A stretch of DNA of 64,000 nucleotides from assembly GCA_963848195.1 (NCBI GenBank), contig CAWKCY010000001.1, forward strand, positions 124,001 through 188,000, written 5' to 3'. Shown one piece after another: positions 7,546-16,746 of this stretch (position 1 is its first letter; each line of letters opens with the position of its first letter). The translations under genes were made by a program, and so were the position numbers. This DNA comes from CAVQBP01 sp963848195. Lineage in GTDB: Bacteria; Bacteroidota; Ignavibacteria; Ignavibacteriales; Ignavibacteriaceae. The notes under the pieces are model-generated. The model saw only the letters and a program-made list of their open reading frames with translations. It ran no database searches and was not told where the DNA came from.

Positions 7546-8541
7546 ATGAGTGTTCCATATTTAAAGATGCCAGAAGCAGTAGTTTTGGATGAGACAAGTT
7601 ATACTAATTCCTTCGGCAAGTTTTTTTTACAGCCACTGGAAAGAGGTTATGGTGTTACGCTTGGCAATTCATTAAGGAGAGTATTATTGTCTTCTTTAAC
7701 CGGTGCAGCTATTACTTCAGTTAAATTTAGCGGTGTTCTCCATGAATTTACGACAATTGAAGGAGCAGTTGAGGATGTTTCAGAGATCATTCTAAACCTT
7801 AAGCAAGTTAGAATGAAATTGCTCGCCAAAAAGCCGAATAAAATAGATATTTCATTCAATGGTGAAGGTGAATTTACTGCGGCAGACATTCAAAAATCAA
7901 GCTCTGAAATTGAGATATTAAATCCTGAGCTCCACATTGCTTCATTAAATAAATCTGCCAAATTTGATGTCGAAGTTAGAGTAGGTAAAGGAAAAGGCTA
8001 TGTTCCATCTTCAGAAAATGTTTCTGAAGATTATACAATAGGTGTTATACCAATAGATTCTATTTTTACTCCTATAAAAAATGTAAAGTATGATGTTGAA
8101 AATGTTCGAATAGGAGATAAAAACGACTATGAAAAATTAACTCTAGAGATATTAACCGATGGTTCATTAACACCGGAAGATGCACTTACTCAAGCAGCAA
8201 AAATTTTAAGAGATCATATACAACTATTTATCAATTTTGATATTGAACAGGAAGAGGAACAAGCTGTAAGTCAAAAAGATAGTGAAAAGGAACGGATTAA
8301 AAGAATTCTACTTACGAATGTTGATGATCTTGAATTAAGTGTTAGATCTCACAATTGTTTAAAAGCTGCAAATATTAAAAACCTTGCTGATCTTGTCAGG
8401 AAAGATGAATCTGAAATGTTAAGATTTCGGAATTTTGGAAGAAAGTCTTTAGCCGAACTTATGGAGATAGTTGAAAATCTCGGTCTCGAGTTCGGAATGG
8501 ATGTAGATAAATATTTAAAGGATGAGGTAGAAGCACCTTAG
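7546..8541 (+). CDS. rpoA: DNA-directed RNA polymerase alpha subunit
   Basis: Alpha dimerises to start polymerase assembly, and its C-terminal domain contacts promoter UP elements and activators. The 331-residue product has the N-terminal assembly domain (PLERGYGVTLGNSLRRVLLSSL at about residues 29-50), a charged linker near 240-250, and the C-terminal helix-hairpin-helix domain (LELSVRSHNCLKAANIKNLADL, FRNFGRKSLAEL). An AGAGGA site precedes ATG 7546. Position between rpsD and rplQ is canonical. Confidence 0.98.
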   Translation: MSVPYLKMPEAVVLDETSYTNSFGKFFLQPLERGYGVTLGNSLRRVLLSSLTGAAITSVKFSGVLHEFTTIEGAVEDVSEIILNLKQVRMKLLAKKPNKIDISFNGEGEFTAADIQKSSSEIEILNPELHIASLNKSAKFDVEVRVGKGKGYVPSSENVSEDYTIGVIPIDSIFTPIKNVKYDVENVRIGDKNDYEKLTLEILTDGSLTPEDALTQAAKILRDHIQLFINFDIEQEEEQAVSQKDSEKERIKRILLTNVDDLELSVRSHNCLKAANIKNLADLVRKDESEMLRFRNFGRKSLAELMEIVENLGLEFGMDVDKYLKDEVEAP

Positions 8542-8591
8542 TTCGGCAGGAATAAAAACCGGTGTTATAAAAATTGTAATAAGGATTTTCA

Positions 8592-9086
8592 ATGAGACAT
8601 AGAGTAAAAGGAAGAAAATTAAATAGAACATCAAGTCATCGAAAAGCATTGATGGGAGCTCTTGCTACTTCACTCTTGAAGCATAAAAGAATTAGAACTA
8701 CTACAGCTAAGGCAAAAGAAGCAAGAAGCTTTATTGAACCTTTAATTACCAAAGCAAAAAAAGATGATTTGCATTCCAAACGGCAAGTCATGAGAGTAAT
8801 TCATGATAAAGAAGTAGTGAAAGAACTATTCAGTGAAATAGTACCTAAAATTGGGGACAGACCGGGCGGATATACAAGAGTAATAAAACTCGGAAACCGT
8901 ATGGGTGACGCCGCAAGTATGTCAATTCTTGAGTTAGTCGATTACAATGATGTAATTAATAAGAAAGCAGAAGAGAAGAAAGAAAAGCGAGAAAAAAAAC
9001 GTAAAGTAAAAGCTGAAAAAGAAGAAGAAGTTGAAGAAGCCAAAGTAGTTGAAGAGATACCGTCTGAAGAAAAAAATAAAAAATAA
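8592..9086 (+). CDS. rplQ: 50S ribosomal protein L17 with a Lys/Glu-rich C-terminal extension
   Basis: L17 lies near the exit tunnel. Residues 1-118 match the normal family length and motifs (MRHRVKGRKLNRTSSHRKALM, TTTAKAKEARSFIEPLIT, RPGGYTRVIKLGNRMGDAA). The protein then continues to 164 with alternating Lys and Glu runs, like the tail on rpmD. It is the last gene of the operon and is followed by a strong terminator. Confidence 0.96.
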   Translation: MRHRVKGRKLNRTSSHRKALMGALATSLLKHKRIRTTTAKAKEARSFIEPLITKAKKDDLHSKRQVMRVIHDKEVVKELFSEIVPKIGDRPGGYTRVIKLGNRMGDAASMSILELVDYNDVINKKAEEKKEKREKKRKVKAEKEEEVEEAKVVEEIPSEEKNKK

Positions 9087-9106
9087 ATAGGAATGAATAT
9101 TTTATT

Positions 9107-9140
9107 AAAAGACGCTTCAATGCGAGGCGTCTTTTTTGTT
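9107..9140 (+). terminator. Intrinsic terminator of the ribosomal operon
   Basis: AAGACGCTTC (9109-9118) pairs with GAGGCGTCTT (9124-9133) around the five-base loop AATGC. All ten positions pair, one as a G-T wobble, and a T run follows at 9132-9137. It lies 20 bases after rplQ and before engB, marking the end of the spc/alpha transcript. Confidence 0.93.
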
Positions 9141-9163
9141 TTAAATCATTTATATATTTATTT

Positions 9164-9751
9164 ATGTTTGAAAAACAAGAATTTGTAGAATCAGTTTATC
9201 AGCTTTCACAGATCCCAAAAGACAATCTTCCGGTCATTATTTTATGCGGTAGATCTAATGTAGGGAAATCCTCATTTATAAATTCAATCTTTAATAGGAA
9301 AAATTTAGCAAAAACAAGCTCATCACCAGGTAAAACCCGATCAATAAATTATTATAAAATAGATAATAAGTTTTTTATTGTTGATTTACCCGGTTTTGGT
9401 TATGCAAAAACAAGTTTAGCAGAGAGGGCTTCATGGGGGAACCTTTTAACGAAATATATTAAAACCTCCATTAATATAATTTCGGCTTTCCATTTTATCG
9501 ATAGCAGACATAGTCCCACAGATCTTGATTTAAGGTTGAATGAATTATTAAAATTTAAGAAAATCCCATATTTAATAATTCTTAATAAAATTGATAAATT
9601 AAAACAATCTGATTTGGCATTTTCTCAAAAAAGAATAGTTGAATTTTTTCCTGAACTAGTGTCAAAAGAAAACCTATTTGTATATTCCTCAATCAAAAAG
9701 TATGGAAAGAAGGACTTAATTCAAAAACTTACCGAATTAATTTATGAATAG
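9164..9751 (+). CDS. engB: Ribosome-biogenesis GTP-binding protein YsxC/EngB
   Basis: This family acts in late 50S assembly. The 195-residue product has all G motifs: G1 GRSNVGKSS near residue 29, the switch I threonine in KTRSINYY, G3 DLPGFGYAK, G4 NKID and G5 SSIKK. The length is normal for the family. It is separated from rplQ by a terminator, so it probably has its own promoter in the short gap. The next gene starts only about 75 bases after its stop. Confidence 0.95.
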   Translation: MFEKQEFVESVYQLSQIPKDNLPVIILCGRSNVGKSSFINSIFNRKNLAKTSSSPGKTRSINYYKIDNKFFIVDLPGFGYAKTSLAERASWGNLLTKYIKTSINIISAFHFIDSRHSPTDLDLRLNELLKFKKIPYLIILNKIDKLKQSDLAFSQKRIVEFFPELVSKENLFVYSSIKKYGKKDLIQKLTELIYE

Positions 9752-9825
9752 AATTACGCTTGCTTTACATTATAGTAGTTTTATATTTATTTTTGTTTAT
9801 TAATAACCTTCAACCTATTATCTAT

Positions 9826-11682
9826 ATGGATCGAAGACAAAAAAAAAGAATTCTTATTTTTTTAGTCGTTCCTCTGCTAGCAGTTTTTCTTTTCTTAACT
9901 GATGATCTGATTGCACGGGTGGTGATCATAGCTTTAATAGTAATCTATGTAGCATTTATTATTTTTTTAAGAGATACCCTTAGATTCAGTTCATCCTATT
10001 CTGACGAAATTCCATTGGAAGAAATTACCGATGAAGAGAATATACAACATGTAGAGAACATCGATGAATCATTTGAAATTATATCAAAGAATAAAGATAT
10101 TGAAATTATAACTGCAGAAAACTATACTCCAGAAAGAAGTTATGCAAAGACAACATTAAAACCTTCTAATTTAAAAGAAAAGTTCGAAGAGATAGCGAAC
10201 GAATCACTGCCTGCAGAATTGGGCTACGGAGGTCAATTTTCATTTGTCCTTGAAAAGATGTTAACAGTTATTAAAGAGGCATATGTAGCGAATACTGCTA
10301 TTTTTTTCTGGTATAATAAACAAAAAGAAAAACTTACAATTGAAAAATATGTATCAAATTCCTCTGATGTTTCGAATAGAAAATTTGATATAGAAGATGA
10401 TATTTTAAGCAAAATTGTACAAAAAGGCGAACCAGAACTTTTAAGTGATATTTCTACAATTGCCGAAACAGATGTAATAAGATATTATAATTCTGTCCAG
10501 GGCATTCGCAGCTTTGTAGGGGTTCCACTTTTTTATGATAAACAATTAATTGCAATAATTGCAGTAGATTCCAAGTTAGGTGATGCATTTGGTATTGAAA
10601 CAATATATGCTTTGGGAAGATTTGTCCGTGTTATTACAATGATAATTGGTATATTCGAAGAAAAGCATTTCGAATCCTTATCGCAGGAAAGATTAAAAGG
10701 GTTAACTAATTTAATTAACCCTGAAAAGCGATTTGAAAATGAAGAAGATATAATTATAGCAATCCAAAATACAGTTAGTTATTTAATAAACTGGGATGCT
10801 TTTGCTTTTGTATATTATCAACCGCTTGAACAAATATTCAAAACTATAAAAATAATTAATAATACTTCCTTAAAGTACATTGGTCATAATCTGGAAATTG
10901 AATTAAACGGAACATTAGTTGGAAAATCTATTGTAACCGGAGTTCCAATAAAAATTGATGATACATCAACAGGAACCTATATAAGATTTGCTAAGGTAGA
11001 AGATGTAAGTTTCGACGGGTCATTTTTAGCTATTCCTTTAATTTATAACGCTCAAAACTATGGTGTTTTGTGTTTTGAAAGTTTAAAAAAGAATGCCTAT
11101 ACAAATGCAGATATTCTGTTTTTAAAGAATGCAGTATCACTTTTAGCTTTTATTATCTATTCATATTCCACACAAAAACTACTTAAAAGCTTTTTAAGCG
11201 TGGATATAGAAACAAAAGCGCTTAGTTCGGAAACCTTTAAAGAAAGAATGATAACCGATCTCGTAAAATCAGAGCAGCTAAAGGCACCGGGGGCTCTTGC
11301 ATTAATCAGAATTGATGATTTCCTTGAACAGGAATCTTTATTTGACGGAAACCCTTTTGCAATGGTTTTAACATCAGTTTCAGAGATGATTATTAAGGAA
11401 ATGACACCTTTGAACTTATTCGGAAGATTGGATGAAAAACTATTCGCAGTATATTTTTTTAATTCAAATACTAAAGATGTATTTATATGGGCTGAAAAAC
11501 TTCGTGTGAAAATTGCAAGAAAACCTATTGCAGTAGTTTCAAAGCAAACTACTTATACAATATCTGTGGGGGTTGCTTCGGCAACAGGCAAACTAAACTA
11601 TGATGAGATTGTGCACAATGCAGATCTTGCTCTTCAAAAGGCTCTTGAGAGGGGTGGAAATACAGTCCGTAATATAAATTAA
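9826..11682 (+). CDS. Membrane-anchored double-GAF protein with a degenerate GGDEF domain
   Basis: From ATG 9826 the product has 618 residues. Two hydrophobic segments lie near the N-terminus (about residues 7-25 and 30-48), followed by an acidic linker. Two GAF-like ligand-sensing regions follow (about 130-270 and 290-455, with phrases such as FVGVPLFYDKQLIAIIAVDS and FLAIPLIYNAQNYGVLCFES). The last ~160 residues resemble a diguanylate cyclase domain, but where GGDEF should stand the sequence is RLDEKLFAV, so c-di-GMP synthesis is not expected. A TTG 22 codons upstream (9760) is an alternative start; neither has a strong ribosome-binding site. It probably acts as a signalling scaffold, with unknown ligand. 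Confidence 0.75.
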   Translation: MDRRQKKRILIFLVVPLLAVFLFLTDDLIARVVIIALIVIYVAFIIFLRDTLRFSSSYSDEIPLEEITDEENIQHVENIDESFEIISKNKDIEIITAENYTPERSYAKTTLKPSNLKEKFEEIANESLPAELGYGGQFSFVLEKMLTVIKEAYVANTAIFFWYNKQKEKLTIEKYVSNSSDVSNRKFDIEDDILSKIVQKGEPELLSDISTIAETDVIRYYNSVQGIRSFVGVPLFYDKQLIAIIAVDSKLGDAFGIETIYALGRFVRVITMIIGIFEEKHFESLSQERLKGLTNLINPEKRFENEEDIIIAIQNTVSYLINWDAFAFVYYQPLEQIFKTIKIINNTSLKYIGHNLEIELNGTLVGKSIVTGVPIKIDDTSTGTYIRFAKVEDVSFDGSFLAIPLIYNAQNYGVLCFESLKKNAYTNADILFLKNAVSLLAFIIYSYSTQKLLKSFLSVDIETKALSSETFKERMITDLVKSEQLKAPGALALIRIDDFLEQESLFDGNPFAMVLTSVSEMIIKEMTPLNLFGRLDEKLFAVYFFNSNTKDVFIWAEKLRVKIARKPIAVVSKQTTYTISVGVASATGKLNYDEIVHNADLALQKALERGGNTVRNIN

Positions 11683-11710
11683 CCTATCTTAATCTCATTT
11701 TTAATGTGAT

Positions 11711-12874
11711 ATGAATAATTTCTTTTTAATAATCCTTGATGGTGTGGGGATTGGTGAATTACCGGATGCTATAGATTATGGAGATGAAAGTAGTGATACA
11801 CTGTGTAATATTGCAGAAGCAGTTAATGGTTTGAATTTACCAAACCTTGAAAAATTAGGTATAGGAAACATAAAAGAGATTAAAGGGATAAAAAAAACAG
11901 ATAAACCGATTGCTTCTTATGGAAAGATGAAAGAAGTATCAAAAGGAAAAGATTCGACTACAGGTCACTGGGAGATAGGGGGTTTATATGTAGATGTTGA
12001 GTTTTCCTATTTTCCGAATGGTTTTTCACAAGAAATAATAAATAAATTTTTGGAATTGACCGGATGTAAAGGTGTTTTAGGTAATAAAGCTGCATCCGGG
12101 ACTGAAATTATTCAAGAACTTGGTGATGAACATGTTAAAACAGCATATCCCATTATTTATACTTCAGCCGATTCTGTTTTTCAAATAGCAGCGCATGAAG
12201 AAGTAATCCCTCTTAAGCGTCAATATGAAATATGTGAAATAACCCGTGAAAAAGTTTTAACTTCACCTCTAAATGTAGGCAGGGTTATAGCCCGTCCCTT
12301 TTTAGGACATAGCGGCAACTATATAAGAACAACAAATAGAAAAGATTACTCACTTGATCCGCCATCTGATACAATTTTAGACATTCTTTATAGGGAAAAA
12401 GTTATAACGGTTGCAATAGGAAAGGTTTCTGATCTTTTTAATAACAGAGGTATAAAAATTGCTGAACATACAAAATCCAATAAGGAAGGGATGAAAAAAC
12501 TCCTGGAATACACTAAAAAAGTGAATAATTCATTTATTTTTACAAATTTAGTTGATTTTGATGTTTATTTTGGTCACCGCAACGATCCGCAAGGATTTGC
12601 GGAAGCTTTAATGGAATTTGATAAATTCTTAGATATTTTTTTACCGAAGTTAGATGAATCCGATGTAGTCATCATTACGGCTGATCATGGTAATGATCCA
12701 ACTACTCCAAGCACCGATCATAGCAGAGAATATGTACCATTGCTTTTTTACAGAAAGAATAAAGAAAATTATAATTTAGGTATTAGGAAGACGTTTTCAG
12801 ATGTTGGAAAGACAGCAGCGGATTTTTTCAATGTACAAAATTCGTTAAAAGGAATAAGTTTTTTAAACAAATAG
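11711..12874 (+). CDS. deoB: Phosphopentomutase
   Basis: The enzyme interconverts ribose or deoxyribose 1-phosphate and 5-phosphate in nucleoside salvage. The 387-residue product has alkaline-phosphatase-superfamily metal motifs: LDGVGIGELPDA at the N-terminus, the phosphorylated threonine region GKDSTTGHWE, VDFDVYFGHRNDPQG, and TADHGNDPTTPSTDHSRE near the C-terminus. Length is normal. It may be cotranscribed with the GAF protein, whose stop is 28 bases upstream. Confidence 0.96.
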   Translation: MNNFFLIILDGVGIGELPDAIDYGDESSDTLCNIAEAVNGLNLPNLEKLGIGNIKEIKGIKKTDKPIASYGKMKEVSKGKDSTTGHWEIGGLYVDVEFSYFPNGFSQEIINKFLELTGCKGVLGNKAASGTEIIQELGDEHVKTAYPIIYTSADSVFQIAAHEEVIPLKRQYEICEITREKVLTSPLNVGRVIARPFLGHSGNYIRTTNRKDYSLDPPSDTILDILYREKVITVAIGKVSDLFNNRGIKIAEHTKSNKEGMKKLLEYTKKVNNSFIFTNLVDFDVYFGHRNDPQGFAEALMEFDKFLDIFLPKLDESDVVIITADHGNDPTTPSTDHSREYVPLLFYRKNKENYNLGIRKTFSDVGKTAADFFNVQNSLKGISFLNK

Positions 12875-13161
12875 AATATTTGAATCCTTTTTATGTGCTG
12901 TGCATCTTACAGCTCACTTTTGTGTACTTTACTAAATGGGAAAAATAATATATCTTAAATCTTAAGATTAAAAACTTTCAAATGATATAAATAAAATCAT
13001 ACAAGTTTGAGAAATATACAGCTAACTAAAACAAAGTAGTAATAAAATAAAATTTTAATATAAATAAACGTTTAAGAAAACATTCGAATATTAATTAACC
13101 TGCAGTATAATTTGAGATAATTGGCATAGTTTAATCAACTTCAATTAAAAGCGAGGTTAGC
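12875..13161. other. Intergenic leader upstream of the rpoD-type sigma gene
   Basis: This is 287 bases of very AT-rich DNA. It contains a short hairpin GCTGTGCATCTTACAGC at about 12896-12912 and a TATAAT-like hexamer near 13107, roughly 50 bases before the sigma gene. No convincing -35 box partners it, so the promoter call is tentative. No gene is seen here. Confidence 0.35.
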
Positions 13162-14016
13162 TTGAAAATTGTCAAACATTTTACAAACCGCGAAAGTCAA
13201 TCTCTCGATAAATATCTTCAAGAAATTGGTAAAGTAGATCTGCTTACTGCTGAACAAGAAATTGGATTAGCAATAAGGATTAAAAAGGGGGAGCAATCTG
13301 CTTTGGAATTATTGACCAAAGCAAATTTAAGGTTTGTTGTAAGTGTAGCTAAGCAGTATCAGAACCAGGGTCTTTCACTTGGGGATTTAATTAATGAGGG
13401 AAATTTAGGACTAATTAAAGCTGCTAAAAGATTCGATGAAACAAGAGGATTCAAATTTATATCTTATGCAGTCTGGTGGATTAGACAGTCTATTCTTCAA
13501 GCGCTTGCAGAACAAGCCAGGATAGTAAGACTTCCTTTAAACCGGGTAGGTACTCTTAATAAAATAGGAAAAGCTTATAGTAACCTTGAGCAGGAATTTG
13601 AAAGAGAACCAAATGCTTCCGAACTGGCTACAGAACTGGATATGGATATAGGTGAAATATCTGATGCTTTAAAAATCTCAGGGCGTCATGTATCGATGGA
13701 TGCTCCATTTACGCAGGGTGAAGAAAATAGTTTACTTGATATTATTCAGAATGATACGCAGCCTACTCCGGATTTCACATTAATGACAGAATCATTAAAA
13801 GCCGAAATAGAAAGGGCTCTTGCGAGTCTATCTGAAAGAGAAGCTGAAGTAATAAAGCTTTATTTCGGATTAAATAAAGAGCATTCTCTGACTCTTGAAG
13901 AAATAGGGGAAAGGTTTAACCTTACCCGGGAAAGGGTTAGACAGATAAAGGAAAAAGCTATCCGAAGATTAAGGCACGCGTCCAGAAGCAAAAGTCTGCG
14001 TGCATATTTAGGATAA
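13162..14016 (+). CDS. rpoD: Primary-type RNA polymerase sigma factor (RpoD/SigA, short form)
   Basis: This sigma factor directs polymerase to housekeeping promoters. The 284-residue product lacks region 1.1, as in Bacteroidota primary sigma factors. It contains region 1.2/2 (SLDKYLQEIGKVDLLTAEQE; NLRFVVSVAKQYQNQGLSLGDLINEGN; FKFISYAVWWIRQSI), region 3, and region 4 with the helix-turn-helix LTLEEIGERFNLTRERVRQIKEKAI. The start is TTG 13162 behind GCGAGG. Its length and residues fit the vegetative sigma, although a paralogue cannot be excluded from one window. Confidence 0.9.
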   Translation: MKIVKHFTNRESQSLDKYLQEIGKVDLLTAEQEIGLAIRIKKGEQSALELLTKANLRFVVSVAKQYQNQGLSLGDLINEGNLGLIKAAKRFDETRGFKFISYAVWWIRQSILQALAEQARIVRLPLNRVGTLNKIGKAYSNLEQEFEREPNASELATELDMDIGEISDALKISGRHVSMDAPFTQGEENSLLDIIQNDTQPTPDFTLMTESLKAEIERALASLSEREAEVIKLYFGLNKEHSLTLEEIGERFNLTRERVRQIKEKAIRRLRHASRSKSLRAYLG

Positions 14017-14062
14017 AATCATGTGCTTCTAATACTGTCTAATCTGATAAAACGGATTTTGT

Positions 14063-14752
14063 TTGAAAGAAAATTATATAATACTTCTCATTTTTATAAC
14101 AGCCGGAATGGTTATCTATTCCGGCTGTTCAGCTTCTTCTAATTCTGTTCGCTATAATGAAAAACCGGAACCAAAAGAGGGAAAGTCTACTGCTGTTAGG
14201 TATACTTCCGAAGAAGATAGTAAGAAAACCAGCACTGACAGTTCATTTAAATCCATAGTCTATTCAGACGATGAAGAGCTCCCGGTAGAGAAAAATAATG
14301 TTGATATATCATCTTTAATAAACAATAATAGATCAAGTGAATTGTCGACTGTTAGAGAAAAGATGCTGATGGAAATTATCAAATACTTAAACACACCTTA
14401 TAAATTTGGAGGTAATTCGAAAAACGGAATAGATTGTTCTGCATTTACGCAAACAGTCTACAAGGATTGTGCTTCCATACCACTATTAAGAACAGCTCAA
14501 GATCAGTATGCTGAGGGTATTCCCGTTGAAGATGTAGATGAATTAAGATTCGGTGATCTGGTTTTTTTTGATACTCGCAGGAGTATTAAACCAGGGCATG
14601 TAGGAATTTATTTGGGAGATGATCTTTTTGCACATGCTAGTTCCAAACAAGGTGTTACAGTTTCATCTATGGAACTCGATTATTATTCAAAAAGATTTAT
14701 GGGAGGAAGAAGAATAGAAGAGTTATATAGCTCTAATCCTTTATCAAAATGA
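14063..14752 (+). CDS. NlpC/P60 family lipoprotein, probable cell-wall endopeptidase
   Basis: The family cleaves peptide bonds in peptidoglycan stem peptides. From TTG 14063 the 229-residue product has a signal peptide ending in lipobox YSGC (Cys at about residue 22), a Ser/Lys/Glu-rich linker to about 100, and a C-terminal NlpC/P60 domain. The catalytic cysteine is C125 in GIDCSAF and the histidine is H179 in PGHVGIYLG; a further FAHASS block follows. It is expected to be tethered to a membrane facing the periplasm. Confidence 0.9.
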   Translation: MKENYIILLIFITAGMVIYSGCSASSNSVRYNEKPEPKEGKSTAVRYTSEEDSKKTSTDSSFKSIVYSDDEELPVEKNNVDISSLINNNRSSELSTVREKMLMEIIKYLNTPYKFGGNSKNGIDCSAFTQTVYKDCASIPLLRTAQDQYAEGIPVEDVDELRFGDLVFFDTRRSIKPGHVGIYLGDDLFAHASSKQGVTVSSMELDYYSKRFMGGRRIEELYSSNPLSK

Positions 14753-14799
14753 TTCATCAGCTTTTTTTTAACCTTATAACATGAAAATAGAGAAATTGA

Positions 14800-15345
14800 A
14801 TGCCGAACGGAAATATCAAAAAGAAAACAACAGTTAAAAAAAAAATCATACGAAATTATAGCGGAATTTTTAAGCTCGCAGTTATTTTACTAATCACTGC
14901 TTTTGCTCTTTTTATGATTATAAATAATTTCTTTCCGGGTAAAAAAAGTGATAATGAATTTATGTTTAAAAAAGACGGGACTTTAACTTTTTCCGATTCA
15001 TTAGGAAATACAAAAGCTAAAATAGATATTCAAATTGCCAATACTGATTTTGACCGGCAGCTTGGATTAATGTTTAGAAAATCAATGGGAGAAAACCAGG
15101 GTATGCTTTTTATTTTTCCACAAGAATCAGTTCAATCTTTCTGGATGAGAAATACTTATATATCCCTGGATATGATCTTTGTAAGTACAGATAAAAAAAT
15201 AATTACAATTCATAAGGATACGAAGACATTATCAGATCAGACTTATAGATCAACAGGTCCGGCAAAATATGTACTAGAGGTAGATGCAGGCTTTTCAGAT
15301 AAATTTAATATAAAGGTTGGGGATAACATTAATTGGGCGAAATAG
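14800..15345 (+). CDS. Membrane-anchored DUF192 family protein
   Basis: The 181-residue product has a basic N-terminus, one transmembrane segment at about residues 24-44 and an exported DUF192 domain at about 72-178. Family motifs are the RQLGLMFRKSM block, GMLFIFP, FWMRNTYISLDMIFV and the YVLEV(D/N)AG stretch. DUF192 proteins are small beta-barrel proteins without an established biochemical role. The gene follows the NlpC/P60 lipoprotein by 47 bases and converges on gmhA. Confidence 0.85.
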   Translation: MPNGNIKKKTTVKKKIIRNYSGIFKLAVILLITAFALFMIINNFFPGKKSDNEFMFKKDGTLTFSDSLGNTKAKIDIQIANTDFDRQLGLMFRKSMGENQGMLFIFPQESVQSFWMRNTYISLDMIFVSTDKKIITIHKDTKTLSDQTYRSTGPAKYVLEVDAGFSDKFNIKVGDNINWAK

Positions 15346-15388
15346 GATCACACGATAATCATGAATCGTTAATTGGCTTTTGATTTTT

Positions 15389-15973
15389 TTAGATCCCGTA
15401 AAGTTCATTTTCTACAAGTTCACAGATTATATGAGCTACTGTGATATGTCCTTCCTGAATTCTTTGAACATTATTTGACGGAATGATAAGATGTACATCA
15501 ACAAGTGATTTAAGTTTTCCACCTGAGCCACCCGTAAAGCCAATTATTTTCATTTCCTTTTGTTTTGCGGCTTCAATTGCTTTTAGAATATTGGGAGAGT
15601 TGCCGCTAGTTGAAATTGCAAGGAGGACATCGCCATTCTGTCCTAGACCTTGAACATTTCTGGCAAATACATTCTCAAAGCCTATATCATTTCCACCTGC
15701 AGTTAGATTTGAAGTATCGGTAGTTAATGCTATTGCAGGAATGGCTGGTCTATCGATTTCATGACTTAGTCTAATTACAAATTCAGCTGCTATATGCTGG
15801 CAATCAGCAGCGCTTCCTCCATTACCGCAAAGAAGTAATTTATTTCCATTTCGAAATGCACTAACCAAAAGATCAACTGCAGAAAGTAAATCATCCAGAC
15901 ACTGCTGCTGAATTTTTAATTTTGTCTCAGCGCTTTCAGTAAGGGAATTATTAATAAATTTTATCTTATCCAA
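15389..15973 (-). CDS. gmhA: SIS-domain phosphosugar isomerase, probable phosphoheptose isomerase
   Basis: GmhA converts sedoheptulose 7-phosphate to D-glycero-D-manno-heptose 7-phosphate for the LPS core. The 194-residue product matches the family in length and motifs: LLCGNGGSAADCQHIAAEF near residue 47, LTTDTSNLTAGGND, AISTSGNSPNILKAI and QEGHITVAHIICELVE with the catalytic Glu/His pair. The start is TTG 15973. It lies 14 bases downstream of the GGGP synthase gene, so the two are one transcript. Confidence 0.9.
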   Translation of the reverse strand: MDKIKFINNSLTESAETKLKIQQQCLDDLLSAVDLLVSAFRNGNKLLLCGNGGSAADCQHIAAEFVIRLSHEIDRPAIPAIALTTDTSNLTAGGNDIGFENVFARNVQGLGQNGDVLLAISTSGNSPNILKAIEAAKQKEMKIIGFTGGSGGKLKSLVDVHLIIPSNNVQRIQEGHITVAHIICELVENELYGI

Positions 15974-15987
15974 AATATAACCGTAAA

Positions 15988-16746
15988 TTATACTTCAAGG
16001 GCAATTTTATAATGAACGGCATCTGCGAAATATTTTAACATCTCCCAGTTACTTTCATTTTCAAAATGATTTCCTGTAACAATAATTTTCGCTCCATTCA
16101 TAACTTTATTTCTAGCATCTTTTGGATTCCTTATTCCTCCTCCAACAATTAAGGGGATAGAACAATATTCAGATACGGCTTTGACCATAGCATCGGGTAC
16201 GGAGTTTTCTGCTCCCGAGCCGGCTTCCAAATAAATGAATTTCATTCCCAGATACTCAGCTGCTAGAGCAGTAGCAGCCGCAATTGCAGGTTTTTCACGA
16301 GGAATGGGAGGACTTCCATTCATATATTGTGCGGTTGTCAGGCTTCCTGATTCAACTAAAATATACCCGGTTGAAATGGGCTCAATTCCCGATTTTTTAA
16401 TGATTGGTGCTGCAATTACTTGTTTTCCAATTAAGTGTTCCGGGTTTCTACCGCTAATTACGGAGAGAAACAAAATTGCATCTGCTTCAGAACATATTTG
16501 ATTTTCAGAACCAGGAAAGATAATAATCGGAAGAGAACTAATACTTTTAACATTTTCAATGAATTCAATAAAATTTCCAGCTAATAGTAAACTGCCGCCG
16601 ACTAGAAAACCATCGACACCTGATTTCTCACATTTTTGAATAAAGGATGATAATTTATCCAGCGATAATATATCAGGATCCAGCAGAATTAGATATGCTG
16701 CTCCTTTACCGGTTATTATATTTAACAGGTGATTGTATATTTTCAT
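15988..16746 (-). CDS. Geranylgeranylglyceryl phosphate synthase family protein (PcrB/GGGPS)
   Basis: This TIM-barrel prenyltransferase joins glycerol 1-phosphate to a polyprenyl diphosphate; in Archaea it starts membrane-lipid synthesis. The 252-residue product has the family blocks LILLDPD (first strand), VGGSLL, IIFPGSENQI, YLEAGSGAENSV, LIVGGGIRNPKDA and the final phosphate-binding GAKIIVTGNHFE. The length matches the larger group found in Archaea and Bacteroidota. The substrate chain length cannot be read from sequence. It is the first gene of a two-gene unit with gmhA. Confidence 0.9.
   Translation of the reverse strand: MKIYNHLLNIITGKGAAYLILLDPDILSLDKLSSFIQKCEKSGVDGFLVGGSLLLAGNFIEFIENVKSISSLPIIIFPGSENQICSEADAILFLSVISGRNPEHLIGKQVIAAPIIKKSGIEPISTGYILVESGSLTTAQYMNGSPPIPREKPAIAAATALAAEYLGMKFIYLEAGSGAENSVPDAMVKAVSEYCSIPLIVGGGIRNPKDARNKVMNGAKIIVTGNHFENESNWEMLKYFADAVHYKIALEV

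Noticed and set aside
12875..13161. Gap before rpoD examined for 6S, SRP or other structural RNA
   Set aside because: No recognised RNA signature; only a short hairpin and AT-rich sequence.
15352..15388. Hairpin ACGAT/ATCGT with T run between DUF192 and gmhA genes
   Set aside because: The stem has only five pairs with an eight-base loop and the T run is far from it.
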